DNA from: Seison nebaliae
Taxonomy: Eukaryota; Rotifera; Pararotatoria; Seisonacea; Seisonidae
Direction of reading: 5' to 3'
Length of the DNA: 64,000 nt
NCBI GenBank assembly: GCA_023231475.1
Contig: JALJEE010000712.1
Span: 1-64,000 of the forward strand
Under the pieces are notes generated by a model. The model saw nothing but the letters and a program-made list of their open reading frames with translations, was not told the DNA's origin and did no database searches. Numbering within the stretch: position 1 is the stretch's first letter; each line of letters begins with the position of its first letter. The translations under genes were made by a program, and so were the position numbers. Shown in pieces: positions 62,215-64,000 of the stretch.

Positions 62215-63910
62215 TCTCTTATTTCATATTCACATTCAACTTTTCCTGTTTTTTTTTTTTGAAAAAAAATTGATTCTTTACGAATAAAAAATTTGAAATT
62301 TTTTCATCAATTCTTCAAAATAAATGAAATATTCTCCGTCGATAAATTAATTGGAAACATTGGAAAATAAGAGTTGAACGAAAAGCGAAATAGAAAAAGA
62401 AATAAATTTATTTACGTAGAGAAGCCACACAAGAGAAGAAGTATCCTGTTATTATGTCAGCATCTCATTAAGGAGATGGAAATTAATGAGAAGAGAATTT
62501 CTATTTTCTTATCATTCAATAAAAGAATCGCACAATATTTTTTTTCCTTTGTCCAACAACTAATTTTGATTAAGAATTCGCTTGAAAATGAGATTTCACA
62601 TTTTATTTCAAACGGATAATAAGCAACTTGCCTATTGGGTCACTTATTCTCGCGACGTAGTCCTCTCCCATTTCCCTTTTATAACGACTTTTTTCCCAAC
62701 TCGTATGTGGGACATGTCATATCTTCTCTACTAATTTTCGGACAATTTATGTTCATATTTTTTTTTGCACTCGAAATGATCAAATTGTAGTAGATATCTA
62801 TAGAGATAATATATAATAGGTTCGTTTCCTCCCACTTATTCAATTATTTTATTCGTTATCTGTAAAAAGTTTAATTCAATTATGAAAAAATGAATGATAT
62901 ATTGACATAAATTACTATGAAACATTTCCATTTGTATGTGGAACTGTTTCGAAATTAGAGCAGAAGGAAAAATATGAAAGAATAAGGTCCTGAGTATGAG
63001 GGAGAAAGAAACCGTTCCTATGGTTCTATTAGTTGGAGATCTCCTCGAAGAGGAACTGTCCTACAACTGTCACAATTTAACATTAAAATGAACATAATAT
63101 ACGTCATTGTCAAACGTATTGAACATCAAATTTTTCCCCTTGTTCAACTCTCCACCCATCTCTCACAACGTTCTCCCAAAACAAAATTATTTAACTTTTA
63201 TATTTAAAAATTTTTTTTCGTCATTTTCCTTTTATATAATCTTCTTTTATTGTGTACATACGTGTGTTTTTGTGAGTGTGTGTGTGTTGTGTGTGTGTTT
63301 TTTTTTTGGTATGTGTGTATTTGTTATATGCACATGTTTCGTTGGACATTATCAATCGGTCCTTCATGTGAGTAACGTATCTTGAGAAAGAGGAATAATG
63401 CAATTTATTATAATCGACAAAACATATAAATAATTCTCTCGAATTTTATGAGTTACGATTTTCTGTTGTTTTTCTTTCTCTTTTCCTCTCCCTTATGAAT
63501 AATGGAAGCCAGATATTAGACGTTGTACTTAAACAACACGACTCTACAAGGAAGTGTGTGTAAAGGGAAACCCTTAAAAAAGGACAGACGATAATGATAC
63601 ATAGTTGCAACTCGAAAATTTTCTTCTGAAATTCTTTTTAATAAATTCACATCGAACTTATCATTCATTCTATCTAATTTTAAGTTTTATGTAAATAAAT
63701 TTAATTGAAATCATTCGAAAAAATTAATAATTGTAAATGATAAATAATTAAGATTAATTCGAAGTCGAAAAAAATTCATAAATTATTTTTAGGATGAGAA
63801 GAAGCTTTTCGTTCATTCATTCATTCATTCATTCATTCATCCTCTCAACTCGTCGAATGAGTGAAGTGAATGTGAGAAGAAGAAGCTCAAATGAAATTAA
63901 TTTGACTCAC
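62215..63910. other. Intergenic region with microsatellites
   Basis: No supported gene. It holds the RABGAP1 promoter at its left side, a (GT)n patch at about 63262-63300 and (ATTC)n at about 63811-63842. The ORFs at 62374-62619 and 63107-63385 lack motifs. Confidence 0.5.
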
Positions 63911-64000
63911 CATTTCCTCGAATCGATCAAATGAAATTCCTCTTCAGCAGTTTGTAAGTATAGAGTGAAAACCATGAGCAAATAGTAAAAAAGAATGGGA
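63911..64000 (-). CDS. Possible signal-peptide exon of a gene running off the window
   Basis: Upstream of a strong GTGAGT donor at 63905-63910 the minus strand reads a hydrophobic stretch, LFYYLLMVFTLYLQTA, followed by EEEFHLIDSRKW. This looks like a signal peptide plus the first residues of a secreted or membrane protein. The EEEFHLIDSR string resembles the start of Eph receptor ligand-binding domains (N-E-V-x-L-L-D-S), but this is only about ten residues. The following exons would lie to the left, and none was found between RABGAP1 and here. Confidence 0.3.

Overview
This is nuclear DNA from an animal. It is AT-rich, full of short microsatellites (GAT, CAA, AAT, GA, TG, TA runs), and its genes have few, very short introns (mostly 36-70 nt). 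Animal-specific families fix the kingdom: a Milton/TRAK kinesin adaptor, a Quiver/Sleepless-type Ly6 protein, a G-protein gamma subunit, a Neto-like CUB/LDLa receptor fragment and a RABGAP1. FAM47-like and MAP9-like proteins suggest a lineage that keeps cilia, flagella or centrosomal microtubule arrays. I cannot name the phylum. An unusual trait runs through the window: about 35 of 42 introns I could place by frame and homology start with GTT rather than GTA or GTG.

Layout. 1-781 (-) is the 5' part of a type II membrane glycoprotein of an unrecognised family; its paralogue lies at 48349-49899 (-). 800-3100 holds repeats and a decayed retroelement-like coding remnant. 3298-5106 (-) is the La RNA-binding protein, divergent from a FAM47-like gene at 5671-7091 (+), which converges on Milton/TRAK at 7817-11992 (-). 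12-26 kb is gene-poor with two doubtful minus-strand ORFs (17.6-18.1 kb, with an in-frame TAG, and 20.95-21.43 kb). 25958-28559 (-) is a nine-exon MAP9-like gene and 30038-30238 (-) a G gamma subunit. 30.2-38 kb has no convincing gene. 38008-40422 (-) is a very divergent formin-like gene, 41333-44230 (+) an intronless Asn-rich protein with a small conserved C-terminal module, and 44910-46359 (-) a Neto-like LDLa/transmembrane gene. A 421-bp MITE-like inverted-repeat element lies at 47014-47434.

51492-53099 (+) is an intronless chaperonin subunit CCT6, followed on the minus strand by a small coiled-coil protein (53338-53942), a Quiver-like GPI protein (54404-54860), two tandem divergent Rab-like GTPases (55732-56547 and 57023-57832) and RABGAP1 (58437-62214). 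The window ends in what looks like a signal-peptide exon of another minus-strand gene.

Most genes are unrelated housekeeping, signalling or cytoskeletal functions. The more novel content is the paralogous membrane-glycoprotein family, the Rab-like pair (one with Leu in place of the catalytic Gln, the other with a broken G3 box), the formin-like gene without FH1, and the GTT donor sites.
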